This document shows positions 1 to 8,835 of a stretch of DNA of 51,971 nucleotides, piece after piece. How positions within the stretch are numbered: the stretch's first letter is position 1; every line of letters begins with the position of its first letter. Below the pieces are notes generated by a model, which saw only the letters and a program-made list of their open reading frames with translations, was not told the DNA's origin and searched no databases. The position numbers and the translations under genes were made by a program. Source of the stretch: Phycisphaerales bacterium (GTDB lineage Bacteria > Planctomycetota > Phycisphaerae > Phycisphaerales > SM1A02); the NCBI GenBank assembly GCA_022446885.1, contig JAKVBU010000027.1, forward strand, positions 1 through 51,971, in the 5' to 3' direction.

Positions 1-3
1 AAG

Positions 4-678
4 ATGAAGACCACAGTCTTCGCAGGAAGCGTTGGGATGCTCGCCATTGCAGCAGCTTCGGTAGCCAGCCCAGTCACTGGGATGTCCATCGAGACAGTTG
101 CGTACAACGATGCTGCAGCCCCATTGATGGATGGATACACAACGCACCGCATCTACGCGTACCTCGAAGCAGGTGCTCGACTCGATGCCGTCTATGGAAA
201 CGCTGCTGGCGCCCTATCGATCTATACGAGCGATGGGTCCGGTTTCTATCAGAATGTCCTTGGCGGTGACAACTCGCTGCAGATCAATCCAGGTCTGTTT
301 GGGTTCTTCCCGTCAGTTGAATATGACTCATTTGTCACCATCGGCCTGCTTGACTCAACTGACAACGCATTGTTGGTTGCTGGCTTCGAAGATGGTGGTG
401 GCTGGGGCGACTTCAACAATGCCGGCATGCTGGCCACGAGCAATGGCTCTTGGCTTGTCACGCCAGCCGATAGTCAGGGCGACCCGGTCGATGGTCGTGT
501 GCTGATTGGTCAGTTCACCACCAACTCCGGCGTTGAAGTGCTTGGTCAGGTCAACCTTCAGGGCTCCGGCGCTGATGGCGAGACGTATCAGGTCGTCGGC
601 GCCACGTGGGTGCCCGCACCTGGCGCATTGGCGCTGCTCGGCGTAGCTGGCTTGGCCGGTCGCCGTCGTCGTCGCTGA
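4..678 (+). CDS. Secreted protein with PEP-CTERM-like sorting tail
   Basis: The 224-residue product is predicted to be exported. It begins with a lysine and a hydrophobic segment ending near Ala-Ser-Pro (residues 1-24), which fits a Sec signal peptide. It ends in VPAPG, a hydrophobic run and RRRRR, the tripartite layout of PEP-CTERM-type sorting signals that are common in Phycisphaerae. The middle is rich in Gly, Asp and Asn with no cysteine and matches no domain I recognise, so the specific function is unknown; cell-surface or exopolysaccharide association is inferred from the tail only. The ATG at 4 is close to the window edge and its ribosome-binding site cannot be judged. A strong intrinsic terminator follows about 70 bases after the stop. 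Confidence 0.8.
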   Translation: MKTTVFAGSVGMLAIAAASVASPVTGMSIETVAYNDAAAPLMDGYTTHRIYAYLEAGARLDAVYGNAAGALSIYTSDGSGFYQNVLGGDNSLQINPGLFGFFPSVEYDSFVTIGLLDSTDNALLVAGFEDGGGWGDFNNAGMLATSNGSWLVTPADSQGDPVDGRVLIGQFTTNSGVEVLGQVNLQGSGADGETYQVVGATWVPAPGALALLGVAGLAGRRRRR

Positions 679-748
679 GTCAGCGACACTAGTCCGAACG
701 GGTCGGGACTGCTCCGACCCGACCTGACGGACCACGTAGTACTCGAAT

Positions 749-788
749 GCCGCCCCGATCCAACTGGATCGGGGCGGCTCTCTTTTTC
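749..788 (+). terminator. Intrinsic terminator of the first gene
   Basis: A perfect 13-bp stem (749-761 with 766-778) closes on a 4-base AACT loop and is followed by TCTCTTTTTC. It lies 71 bases after the stop of the sorted protein. Confidence 0.9.
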
Positions 789-807
789 AGGTTCCCCAGA
801 TCGGCCA

Positions 808-1000
808 ATACTGGACACCCATCAAATGCCACCCTGGGAGGCTGGTGGCCCACCGTCTCAACCAGGGGGAGGGAGGTCATTCATCCGTGGTTGGGTCTGG
901 CTGACCCCCTCTCTGACCATGTTTGATGGGTGTCCAGTATCTGCTGGCTGGGGGGAGGGGAGGGCCAATTGATGGGTGTCCAGTATTGGCAGTATTGGCC
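808..1000. repeat. GGACACCC repeat cluster 1 (-,+,+)
   Basis: Three copies of the dispersed core occur at 813-825 (minus), 923-935 (plus) and 969-981 (plus). The first two form a perfect 19-bp inverted repeat (808-826 with 922-940) around a 95-base spacer. The third copy carries a tandem duplication of its outer module (AGTATTGGC at 982-990 and 991-999, differing in one base). The cluster fills the convergent gap between the sorted protein gene and the TPR-sulfotransferase gene, so this 411-base interval holds no gene of its own. Confidence 0.85.
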
Positions 1001-1089
1001 AGCGTCGGCCCGGCAACGGCTAGAGAGGGCACGATGTCCGATGGCAGGGTGGCCTGTATGGCTCCGCCGCTGGGCCGCGGTCAAAGCCC

Positions 1090-2544
1090 TCAGTGGGCCT
1101 CGTAGGTGGCCACAGCATCGCCAAGGGCATCGGCCAGTGGGGCAAGCAACTCGCCCCAAGCCTTGTGCCGCCCTACAGCCGAGGCGTACAGCGGCCGACG
1201 CACCTGATCGTGGCTCAACGTCAGCACCGTTCGCTCCGTCTCCCAGAAGCGCAGGCACTGGGGCTCGAACTCAAGCCCCACGAACTCCAGAATTCGCCGC
1301 ACCTGGCCATCCAGATCCGCCACCAACTCTTCGTACCGCACCTCAAGCATCGGCAGGGGTCCAATCGCCTCCCACCGCTTCAGTAACTCCTGTGAGCGAT
1401 GCCAGGTTCCAGCAATCCCCTCGAAACTGTTGGCCCATCCATTCGTGCCCGGCGGGAACTTCTGCGTCCAACACGAAAGCCCCAGGTCCATCGGATGGCG
1501 GGTGCAGTGAATCACCCGTGCGCCCGGCACCAACAGGCCAGCCAGCCCAAGAAACAGGATGTTCCCCAACTGCTTGTCTACCACTCGACTCGCCTTGGGA
1601 TCCACTCGAGCCAACTCCCGCACATACGCCTTGGCGACCGAAGCCAACTGCACCTCGTTGATCTCACCAAGGCAGGCGGGAAACGGCAGCGTGCCCCCAA
1701 GCGACCCGGCCAATTGAGGCAGCGTCTCCAACTCACCCCCGCCCGCGCCTTGGCTGTGCGATGCGATGATCTGCTCCACCAAGGTCGATCCACAACGAGG
1801 AAGCCCCACAATCAGCACCGGCCGCTGATCGTCATTGCCTGACCTGGGCAGCCCTGGCCAGGCCTCGCTCGTGAATGTCTCAAGTAGCGTGTCAAGCACC
1901 CGCTGCGACGCCTCGGGGTCATCCACATCTGAAATGCCATTGGCCTGTCTGTAGGCCTCAGCGGCTCCAGCATGGTCCTGCATGGCCAACCGGGCGTGCC
2001 CCGCCTCGTACCAGAGCAACCGACGCGTCTCCAGCGGCGCATCTTCACAGGGCAAGTGCCCCTCAAGCACCTGAGCGGCTCCAGCGTGGTCTCCAGCCCG
2101 CCTCAGGGCCCGAGCCCGAATGCCTGCCAGCACCGGCGTGTCCGGACCTGCCTCAGCCGCCTCGACAGCGTCCTCGTAGCGGCCAAGTCGAAGCAAGGCA
2201 TCGGCCCGTCCGGCAATCGCTGCGTCATATCCCGGGTGCGCCCTGAGCGACTCGTCGAACCGGCCCAAGGCCTCGTGCGTTCGGCCTTGCTGAATCGCCA
2301 ACTCGCCAGCTAACGCGAGATAGTCCGCCCGCTTGCGGTTTGCCGAAAGCGCCCGCCGCAGCAGTGGGGCGGCTTCGTCGAGCGCCAGGCGCCGCATGAG
2401 CACCTGCGCCAGCATCGCCATCGCCTCATGGTCGGATCGATGTCGCTTGAGCAGGTCTCGCAGCAGGGCTTCAGCCTGATCAACCAGCCCCGCCGAAATC
2501 AGGTGGCCGGCCTCCGCTCGTCGATCCTGCGCGCTCTTGGCCAA
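1090..2544 (-). CDS. TPR-repeat sulfotransferase
   Basis: This 484-residue protein joins an N-terminal TPR solenoid (about residues 1-225) to a PAPS-dependent sulfotransferase domain. The 5'-phosphosulfate loop GLPRCGST is at 247-254 and the 3'-phosphate motif CTRHPMD at 347-353. The family transfers sulfate from PAPS to sugars, lipids or protein tyrosines, and the substrate cannot be told from sequence. The start is a TTG at 2544, one base after the rho stop, with GAGG five bases upstream, so it is probably translated by coupling as the last gene of the helicase-psuG-rho operon. PAPS could come from sat and cysC at 17.0-18.9 kb. No signal peptide is seen. Confidence 0.85.
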   Translation of the reverse strand: MAKSAQDRRAEAGHLISAGLVDQAEALLRDLLKRHRSDHEAMAMLAQVLMRRLALDEAAPLLRRALSANRKRADYLALAGELAIQQGRTHEALGRFDESLRAHPGYDAAIAGRADALLRLGRYEDAVEAAEAGPDTPVLAGIRARALRRAGDHAGAAQVLEGHLPCEDAPLETRRLLWYEAGHARLAMQDHAGAAEAYRQANGISDVDDPEASQRVLDTLLETFTSEAWPGLPRSGNDDQRPVLIVGLPRCGSTLVEQIIASHSQGAGGGELETLPQLAGSLGGTLPFPACLGEINEVQLASVAKAYVRELARVDPKASRVVDKQLGNILFLGLAGLLVPGARVIHCTRHPMDLGLSCWTQKFPPGTNGWANSFEGIAGTWHRSQELLKRWEAIGPLPMLEVRYEELVADLDGQVRRILEFVGLEFEPQCLRFWETERTVLTLSHDQVRRPLYASAVGRHKAWGELLAPLADALGDAVATYEAH

Positions 2545-2545
2545 C

Positions 2546-3676
2546 TCAGCCTCGCACCAGCGCTTCGTTCGTCTCGAAACGACTCATCGCATTGAGCAAC
2601 TGTTCAATCTGAATCGCCGGCTTCATCGTCATCAATCGACGCCGCAACGCAGTCACCGTCTTGATCTCGGTGTCTGTCATCAGCAAGTCTTCGCGACGGG
2701 TGCCTGAAGCAGCGAGATTCATCGCCGGGAACAGGCGTTGCTCTGCTATCGACCGATCAAGGATCAGCTCCATATTGCCCGTGCCCTTGAACTCTTCAAA
2801 GATGACCTGATCGGCCCTCGAGCCCGTGTCCACCAAACATGATGCGAGAATCGTCAGCGATCCGCCTTCTTCTGCCTTTCGAGCGGCGCCGAAGAGTTGC
2901 TTGGGAATCTCCAGTGCTTTGGAGTCGAGCCCGCCACTCATCGTGCGGCCGCTATTGCCGTACTTGCGTGAGTTATTGAATGCTCGCCCCAGTCGTGTCA
3001 GCGAGTCCAGCAACAGCACGACATCGCGGCCCGCCTCCAGCAACCGCTTGGCCCGATCTACCGCGAGCATGCCCAATTCGATGTGACGATCGACTGCCTC
3101 GTCGTTCGAAGATGCCAGCACTTCGGCGGGCACATTCCGCCTGAAGTCGGTCACCTCTTCCGGTCGTTCGTCGATCAACAAGGCGACCAGTTTCACATCA
3201 GGGTGATTGTGATGAATGCCCTTGGCGATCTGCTGGAGCAGCACCGTCTTGCCTGCTTTGGGGGGTGACACGATCAGCCCTCGAGTGCCGTATCCGATGG
3301 GGCAGAAGAGGTCGATCAACCTGCAGGCAGGAGGGCAACCCTTGTGCTCTAGCGCCATCCGAGGCTCCGGATCGATCGGCGTGAGCTCCATGAAAGACTT
3401 GCGATTGTCCCACTCCTCTGGGGTGAGCCCTTCAATCTCGACAAGCGTGTCCACTACCGGGCGGGCCGCGCCGCGTGGCTTTCCTGAACGACGTCTGGGC
3501 CGCCGCATGGTGACGGTGGCTTCAACCCGCATGCCCTCACGCAGCGCATGAGACTCGGCCAGCTGCGGTGGAACGAGCGGGTCGCCATCTGAAGTGACGA
3601 CGCCGTTGTCGAACTGCCTGAGCCGGCACTCCTGGGACGAGACCCAGTTGAGGATGCCTGTGACCGTGTCTGACAT
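2546..3676 (-). CDS. rho: Transcription termination factor Rho
   Basis: Rho is the hexameric RNA-dependent ATPase that terminates untranslated transcripts. At 376 residues this copy is shorter than E. coli Rho (419) because the N-terminal helical Rho_N region is missing; a cold-shock-type RNA-binding fold occupies about residues 15-85. The Walker A motif PPKAGKT is at 138-144. The Walker B segment LLLDSLTRLGRAFN, the Q-loop region (DTGSRADQ, EEFKGTGNMEL) and the R-loop SGTRRE are all intact, so the enzyme should be active. It follows psuG after 100 bases and is followed one base later by the sulfotransferase. A small hairpin lies in its leader. Confidence 0.97.
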   Translation of the reverse strand: MSDTVTGILNWVSSQECRLRQFDNGVVTSDGDPLVPPQLAESHALREGMRVEATVTMRRPRRRSGKPRGAARPVVDTLVEIEGLTPEEWDNRKSFMELTPIDPEPRMALEHKGCPPACRLIDLFCPIGYGTRGLIVSPPKAGKTVLLQQIAKGIHHNHPDVKLVALLIDERPEEVTDFRRNVPAEVLASSNDEAVDRHIELGMLAVDRAKRLLEAGRDVVLLLDSLTRLGRAFNNSRKYGNSGRTMSGGLDSKALEIPKQLFGAARKAEEGGSLTILASCLVDTGSRADQVIFEEFKGTGNMELILDRSIAEQRLFPAMNLAASGTRREDLLMTDTEIKTVTALRRRLMTMKPAIQIEQLLNAMSRFETNEALVRG

Positions 3677-3690
3677 GGTTGTCTTGGAAT

Positions 3691-3707
3691 CTGTGGTTGC
3701 TCCACAG
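3691..3707 (-). promoter_or_regulatory. Leader hairpin upstream of rho
   Basis: A perfect 6-bp stem (CTGTGG with CCACAG) with a five-base loop lies 15 bases upstream of the rho ATG. No T-tract follows, so it is not a terminator. Many rho genes are autoregulated in the leader, but a role for this hairpin is only an inference. Confidence 0.3.
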
Positions 3708-3776
3708 CCGTCGTTCGATCCGATGATCGATCACCACTGCGAGGCGGGTCTATTGGAACAGGAGCAAGCCTGCAGG

Positions 3777-4724
3777 TCAACCTGCTGCGATCGCCCCGGC
3801 CTTGGCCGCATTTGCCAGTAACAGGGCGATGTTTGCACGCAGGGTGTCGCCATTTGATGATCTGGCCATCCAGTCAAGGAGGGCTGGCGTCCGGGCGGCA
3901 CCTGTTTCAGACACGGCCTGCTCGGCAGCCTCTGCAAGCGCATGTGACTCCAGCGGGTCCAAGGCCGACGCTCCCGGCGGATTCTGCACGAACAGCATGC
4001 CACCGCCCCCGAGCGAGAAGTGCGCCTCCATCAGTTCGTTCGCGGACCCATTCAATCGCTCGATCTGAGGCGAGTCTTCTGATCCGGCCGCGGTGAAGGC
4101 CGGGAGGCGATCGCAGTCAATCCCGAACACCGGCACACCAAGCGACTGCAACGCTTCGTAGGTTGCGGGGCCATCCAGAAGCGACTTGCCACCGGCGCAC
4201 ACCACTGCGCATGGCACGCGAGACAGCATCGCTAGATCGGCCGAAATGTCCGGGTGTGACTGCCATCCACGGTGCACACCGCCAATTCCCCCTGTGGCAA
4301 ACACACGAATCGGAGGCATGTCGGGCAGGTCAGACGCCGCCTTGATGAGTGACAAGGTGCCACCAACTGTCGTCCCAGCAGACGTGCCTCGAGCTACGTG
4401 CAGAGCGAGCGTGTCTGGCGCGGCCTTCGAACTGGCCTGGGCCAGCTGCGTCAGTTCTGAGGTGGAGAGCCCGATGCGAGCTTCGCCCTGAAGTACACCG
4501 CACAGCGCCGGCTGGGCGCCTGTATCACGTACGGCCTGCACCATCGCTCGGCACACGGCCAGATGCAGCGGTGTGTGAGCATCAATCTCATCGGGGCACA
4601 GGCCGTGGGCGGGGTTCCAAGGGCGCTTGGGTAGCCCGCAGGTCAGTACGGCGCTCTCAAGTGCAACAACGCCTCGACCATCCTGAAGGGCCTCAGCGAC
4701 TTGTGGTGACAACCGGATGGTCAC
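3777..4724 (-). CDS. psuG: Pseudouridine-5'-phosphate glycosidase
   Basis: The 315-residue product matches the PsuG/IndA family, which cleaves pseudouridine 5'-phosphate reversibly to uracil and ribose 5-phosphate, a cytoplasmic step of modified-nucleoside salvage. Family landmarks are ALESAVLTCGLP near the N terminus, the glycine-rich ATGGIGGVHRG followed by DISADL, and CAGGKSLLD, whose lysine corresponds to the Schiff-base residue of characterised members. The ATG at 4724 overlaps the stop codon of the upstream helicase gene in an ATGA arrangement, which implies translational coupling. The partner kinase PsuK is not seen next to it. The pairing with an RNA helicase and rho suggests an RNA-turnover operon, which is inference. 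Confidence 0.92.
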   Translation of the reverse strand: MTIRLSPQVAEALQDGRGVVALESAVLTCGLPKRPWNPAHGLCPDEIDAHTPLHLAVCRAMVQAVRDTGAQPALCGVLQGEARIGLSTSELTQLAQASSKAAPDTLALHVARGTSAGTTVGGTLSLIKAASDLPDMPPIRVFATGGIGGVHRGWQSHPDISADLAMLSRVPCAVVCAGGKSLLDGPATYEALQSLGVPVFGIDCDRLPAFTAAGSEDSPQIERLNGSANELMEAHFSLGGGGMLFVQNPPGASALDPLESHALAEAAEQAVSETGAARTPALLDWMARSSNGDTLRANIALLLANAAKAGAIAAG

Positions 4725-6064
4725 GATCGGCGGGTACGCAGGCGGCCACCCATACCTTTGCGTGGCAGGGCGGTGGGCACGATGCCACCGGGGAACTTGC
4801 TTGCATCGGCGGCTGCACTCTTGTCGGGCAGTGCGTTGACTTGCCTCGACTTGCTCTCGACTTCTTCAGCCTTGGCCTTGGCCTGAGCCTCTTGCCGGCG
4901 GCGGTCCTTCTCTGGAGGCGGTGACGGCTTGAAGTCGTCATACCCGTCCTCGTGGATCTCGACATTGGTCAATGCCATGATTCCGTCGACCAACGCACCC
5001 TGCTCTGGCGTGACGAACATGATCGCCTGCCCATCGCAGCCCGCACGTGCAGTTCGACCGATCCGATGCACGTAGACCTCCGGGTCGTCAGGCACGTCGT
5101 AGTTCACCACGTGGGAGATGCCTTTGACGTCAATGCCGCGAGCCGCCAGATCGGAGGCCACCAGCACGTGCACTTTGCCTTCGCGCAACTTCTCCATGAC
5201 GCGGTCACGCTTGTTCTGGGGCATGTCCGCGTGCAGTGATCTGGCGTCGATGTTTTTGCGGCCCAGATACTCGGTGACCTTGTCCACGGTCGCCTTCGTT
5301 CGGCAGAAGACGAGCATCAGGCCCGGCTTCTCGCGGTCAATCACCATCTTGAGCAGGCCACGCTTGTCCCAGGGTTGAACCGGCATGAACCGCTGGTGCA
5401 CCTGCGACACGGTCAGGCTCTTGGCCTCGACTGTTGACAGGTCCACGGCGTTCTTCATGTACTGCTTGGCGAGTTTTTCGATCTCGGGGGAGATCGTCGC
5501 TGACACGAAGATCGTCTGGTGGGCCTGCTTGATCGATCCCAGGATGCGGCGGATGTCTTCCCTGAAGCCGATGTCAAGCATGCGATCGACCTCGTCGAGC
5601 ATGGCCACCTTCAGGTGCTTGTAAGGGAGGAGCCCGCGTTGATTCATGTCCATGACGCGGCCAGGGGTGCCCACAATGATCTGCGGCTTCCGCTCAAGCT
5701 TCTTGGCCTGAATGGTGATCTTCTGGCCGCCGTACACCGGCACGGTTCGCAGCCCGGTGTACTGACCCAGCACGTCGATTTCACGGGCAACCTGCACCGC
5801 GAGCTCTCGAGTCGGCACGAGTACTAGGGCACCGAATTGGTCCTGTTTCTCCAGCAGATGAAGAACCGGAATGCCAAACGCGGCTGTCTTGCCCGTACCG
5901 GTCTTCGACTGGCCGAGGATGTCGCGACCTTCAATCGCCTGTGGAATCAGTTTCGCCTGGACATGCGTGGGGTGCTCAAATCCCGCCTCGGTGATGCCCT
6001 TGAGCAGCTCCGGTTTCAGATCGAGCGACGCGAAGGTCGTGTCCGTATCGAAGATTTCGTGCAT
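4721..6064 (-). CDS. DEAD-box-family ATP-dependent RNA helicase
   Basis: From the ATG at 6064 the product is 447 residues. All core helicase motifs are present in order: motif I SKTGTGKT (53-60), PTRELA, TPGR, motif II DEVD (157-160), SAT, ASDLAARGID and HRIGRTARAG. Motif II therefore reads DEVD rather than DEAD; the two acidic catalytic residues are kept. The C-terminal tail is Lys/Arg/Glu-rich and ends in RLRTRRS, a likely RNA-binding extension. A longer frame opens with TTG at 6154, but the 30 extra residues are Pro-rich and unlike the family, so 6064 is preferred. It is the first gene of the leftward operon and diverges from alr across a 186-base gap. Confidence 0.93.
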   Translation of the reverse strand: MHEIFDTDTTFASLDLKPELLKGITEAGFEHPTHVQAKLIPQAIEGRDILGQSKTGTGKTAAFGIPVLHLLEKQDQFGALVLVPTRELAVQVAREIDVLGQYTGLRTVPVYGGQKITIQAKKLERKPQIIVGTPGRVMDMNQRGLLPYKHLKVAMLDEVDRMLDIGFREDIRRILGSIKQAHQTIFVSATISPEIEKLAKQYMKNAVDLSTVEAKSLTVSQVHQRFMPVQPWDKRGLLKMVIDREKPGLMLVFCRTKATVDKVTEYLGRKNIDARSLHADMPQNKRDRVMEKLREGKVHVLVASDLAARGIDVKGISHVVNYDVPDDPEVYVHRIGRTARAGCDGQAIMFVTPEQGALVDGIMALTNVEIHEDGYDDFKPSPPPEKDRRRQEAQAKAKAEEVESKSRQVNALPDKSAAADASKFPGGIVPTALPRKGMGGRLRTRRS

Positions 6065-6250
6065 GGATGTTCCGTCGTCCCCTCGGGGCGTGTCCCCGGG
6101 CGGCACGCGAGGTTGTTGAGGCAGCGGCTCGGTCGGGTCTGGTCGATCACGCAAGTGATGACGGGCAGGGCGGCTGCGAGTGAGTTGAACCGCTCATGAT
6201 AGGATCGGCGTCGCCCCGATACAACGAGGGGCTTCCCCCTACGAGCACGG

Positions 6251-7411
6251 ATGCACGCTGACAGCACTCTCGACATCGATCTGGCCGCCATCGGCCGCAA
6301 TGCGGCGCGATTTCGTCGCGCTTTGGGGCATCGCCGCGACATCTGCGGTGTCGTGAAGGCTGACGCCTACGGGCTGGGTGCACACGCCATCGCCCCGGTG
6401 CTTGAGCAGGCAGGTTGGAATCTGCTGGCTGTTCACCGAATCGACGAGGCCCTCGCGCTGCTGGATGTTGTTGAGGTGCCGCTGTTGGTACTGGGCCCTG
6501 TGAAGCACCTGTCTCCGATGCACCCGCTGGCATCGGCTGCAATCACCGGGCGGGTGCATCTGACCATTCAGGACCGCGGTTCCTTTGATGACGCCTGCAG
6601 ATTGGCCCAGTCGATGGGGCGACCGGTAGGCGTACATCTGGAGATAGACACGGGCATGGGCCGTGGTGTGTCGCTGCAGGAGGGCCCTCGTTTGCTTCGT
6701 CGGCTGCTTGCCGAGCCGAGACTGGTGGCCAAGGGCATCATGACGCACTTCACCGCGGCATCGAATGCGCAGTTGACACGTGATCAGTTTGAGGCCTTCG
6801 ATCGTGCAATGCTGACAGTTCGCCGACGGCTTCCCAAGAGTTGCCCCAGACACTGCGCCGCAACTACCGCGACGATCGAAGATGAGTCGCTCTGGTGCGA
6901 CATGGTGCGGATTGGTTTGGGATGGGTGGGGCATGCCTTGGGCGTGCAGTCACCATGTATCGGTGGAGAAGCACTGGAGGGTGCTGTGACCTGGTCATCG
7001 CGGATCGCCTGGGTTCGTGATGTGCCAGCGGGAACATCGCTGGGCTATGGCAGCACATTCACCTGCCATCGAGATTCCCGCATCGCGATGGTGCCGGTGG
7101 GCTACGCCGACGGGCTTGGACCATCGGCAACCGGTTGCATGCTGAAGTTGCTCGGAGTCGAGGGCCAGCCTCAGTCGGAGGCGCCCATTGTTGGGACAGT
7201 TGCGATGGACCAGGTACTGCTCGACGTCACAGATACACCAGCAATGGCGCCAGGCATGCGTGTCGAGGTGTTCGATGGCCAGTCGCTGGGGGCGTTGTCG
7301 AGCAAGATGGGATTGCAGCCCCACCACTTGCTTACGGCGATTGGGCCGCGGGTGCACCGAAGGCTGCGGGGGCAGACAGGGGCTCTGCCGCGTCAGGCTG
7401 CGGCCAGTTGA
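6251..7411 (+). CDS. alr: Alanine racemase
   Basis: This PLP enzyme interconverts L- and D-alanine and supplies D-Ala for peptidoglycan. The 386-residue length is normal. The PLP lysine sits in VVKADAYG (K36), the segment LEIDTGMGRG matches the barrel core, the second catalytic tyrosine lies in SLGYGSTF, and VPVGYADG and VGTVAMDQ match the C-terminal domain. The ATG at 6251 directly precedes the first conserved strand and is preceded by GAGCACGG. Finding alr together with anmK (42.7 kb) supports a peptidoglycan-containing wall. It diverges from the helicase operon; a separate promoter near 6190-6230 is likely but not clear enough to mark. Confidence 0.95.
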   Translation: MHADSTLDIDLAAIGRNAARFRRALGHRRDICGVVKADAYGLGAHAIAPVLEQAGWNLLAVHRIDEALALLDVVEVPLLVLGPVKHLSPMHPLASAAITGRVHLTIQDRGSFDDACRLAQSMGRPVGVHLEIDTGMGRGVSLQEGPRLLRRLLAEPRLVAKGIMTHFTAASNAQLTRDQFEAFDRAMLTVRRRLPKSCPRHCAATTATIEDESLWCDMVRIGLGWVGHALGVQSPCIGGEALEGAVTWSSRIAWVRDVPAGTSLGYGSTFTCHRDSRIAMVPVGYADGLGPSATGCMLKLLGVEGQPQSEAPIVGTVAMDQVLLDVTDTPAMAPGMRVEVFDGQSLGALSSKMGLQPHHLLTAIGPRVHRRLRGQTGALPRQAAAS

Positions 7412-7566
7412 GTCCTCAAGTGGCAATCCAATCTCGGGTCGGGTAGAACAGATGGTCCGTGGGGTGGCTCTGTCGGTGGCCGCCTGCATGGTTTCGATGC
7501 ACCGACAATCACCCAGCGAGTTTCCTCGGGGACATTCCTGACGAAGCTGATGAAAAGGAAGACGAC

Positions 7567-8550
7567 ATGCGCTTGACGAATCTCTATCGGGCCACCGGCG
7601 CCCTTGGCCTGTCTGCCGCCATAGCGTTGACGGGTTGCGGGTCTGACAGTGGATCGAGTGCCGCAGCGCCGACCGGGCCTACTGCATTGCCCGAAGCGAT
7701 CAAGATCGCGGCAAACACGAACAACCCCACGGTGGTTTGGAACACCTTGCCCGCGCAGTGGCACACACAGGCCGATGGTCTGGTGCACGCCGTTGCGGAT
7801 GCTGTTCCTGCGCCGCTCTATGACAATGTGATGGGAACGATCAAGAAGCTCTCGTCTGTTCTCAAGACGAAGAAGCAGTTCGTGTTGGGCTCCTCCTTCA
7901 TGCAGGAAGCCCTCAAAGATCCTGATGCCCCGACCAAGGCCCAATTCGACAAGCTCTACGACGCGATGACCGCAGTTGTGACGGCTGTTGCCGACAGCGA
8001 TCTCAAGAGCGTTGCGGCATTGAAGAAGACCACGGTTGCGAGGCTCCTCACCGAGATCGGGCCCACCGCGCATACATCGATGATGACGATCATGGAAATC
8101 GCCGCGCAGCAGGGTGGGCTTGATGGAATGCAGGCCAAGCAGGCGTTGGCCATGTTCGATGCGTTCAAAGGGCTCAAGGCGAGCGTGGTGAGCCAAGACA
8201 AGACCACGGCGGTCATCAGTGTCGAGATCTCGGGGTTGCCTGCAGAGTTGGTGTCTGAGTTGCCGCCTGATCTGAATCACCTGGCCGTGAGCAATGTTGA
8301 CGGCAAGTGGGTTCCGACAATGATGACCCTCGTATGGCCTGCGGGAATCGCAGAGGTCCAGAAGAACATCGCTGAGATGAAGTCTCAATTCTCAGCGGAC
8401 AACCCTCAGTCGCAGCAGATGCAGATGGGCGTGCAGATGGCGATCGGTATGGCGTCGCAACTACTTGACCAATTGGAGAAGGCCGACAGCCAGGAAGCGT
8501 TCGACAAGGCGTTGGCGAGCGTTGAGGGGCTCATGAGCGGGATGATGTGA
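7567..8550 (+). CDS. Predicted lipoprotein of unknown function
   Basis: The ATG at 7567, preceded by AAGGAAG seven bases upstream, gives 327 residues. Residues 1-24 form a lipoprotein signal ending in the lipobox LTGC, so Cys24 should be lipidated. A Ser/Ala/Thr-rich linker follows, then a largely helical body rich in Ala, Lys and Met with a Met/Gln-rich C-terminal region. I recognise no domain. The frame is open upstream to 7459, but that part lacks a start with a ribosome-binding site. It stands alone between alr and mqnA and has its own terminator. Confidence 0.8.
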   Translation: MRLTNLYRATGALGLSAAIALTGCGSDSGSSAAAPTGPTALPEAIKIAANTNNPTVVWNTLPAQWHTQADGLVHAVADAVPAPLYDNVMGTIKKLSSVLKTKKQFVLGSSFMQEALKDPDAPTKAQFDKLYDAMTAVVTAVADSDLKSVAALKKTTVARLLTEIGPTAHTSMMTIMEIAAQQGGLDGMQAKQALAMFDAFKGLKASVVSQDKTTAVISVEISGLPAELVSELPPDLNHLAVSNVDGKWVPTMMTLVWPAGIAEVQKNIAEMKSQFSADNPQSQQMQMGVQMAIGMASQLLDQLEKADSQEAFDKALASVEGLMSGMM

Positions 8551-8608
8551 TCTTCCCGATCTGAGAGAGGGAGTCCCCCCCGGGGGGCTCATTTGATTCA
8601 GTTTGCAG

Positions 8609-8646
8609 CAGGGCCGAGTGTGCATCGCTCGGCCCTGTTCTTGTTT
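8609..8646 (+). terminator. Intrinsic terminator after the lipoprotein gene
   Basis: A perfect 10-bp stem (8609-8618 with 8628-8637) with a 9-base loop is followed by TTCTTGTTT. It lies 58 bases after the lipoprotein stop. Confidence 0.8.
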
Positions 8647-8823
8647 CGATCCAGCGCCTGACGTGGCATTTCGATGGACCGCCGCCGTACCTGTGTGCTT
8701 CGCCTGGTGGTCGGCTCATCCAGCGGAGGTCATGTCCTGCACTGCCCCAGTTGACAACTGAGCGGCCAGGCCGGCCCAGGATGAATGAACACGACGAGAT
8801 GCCGGCGATTGGCAGGACAGGTC

Positions 8824-8829
8824 TATACT
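8824..8829 (+). promoter_or_regulatory. -10 element of mqnA, leaderless geometry
   Basis: TATACT ends six bases before the ATG at 8836, which would place the transcription start at or next to the start codon. No good -35 is present at 16-18 bases. The same layout recurs upstream of four other genes in the window. Confidence 0.5.
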
Positions 8830-8835
8830 CCGGTG

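Noticed and set aside
930-1661. Long plus-strand open frame of 243 codons
   Set aside because: It lies antisense to the TPR-sulfotransferase gene and begins inside a repeat copy; it has no ribosome-binding site and no protein-like pattern.
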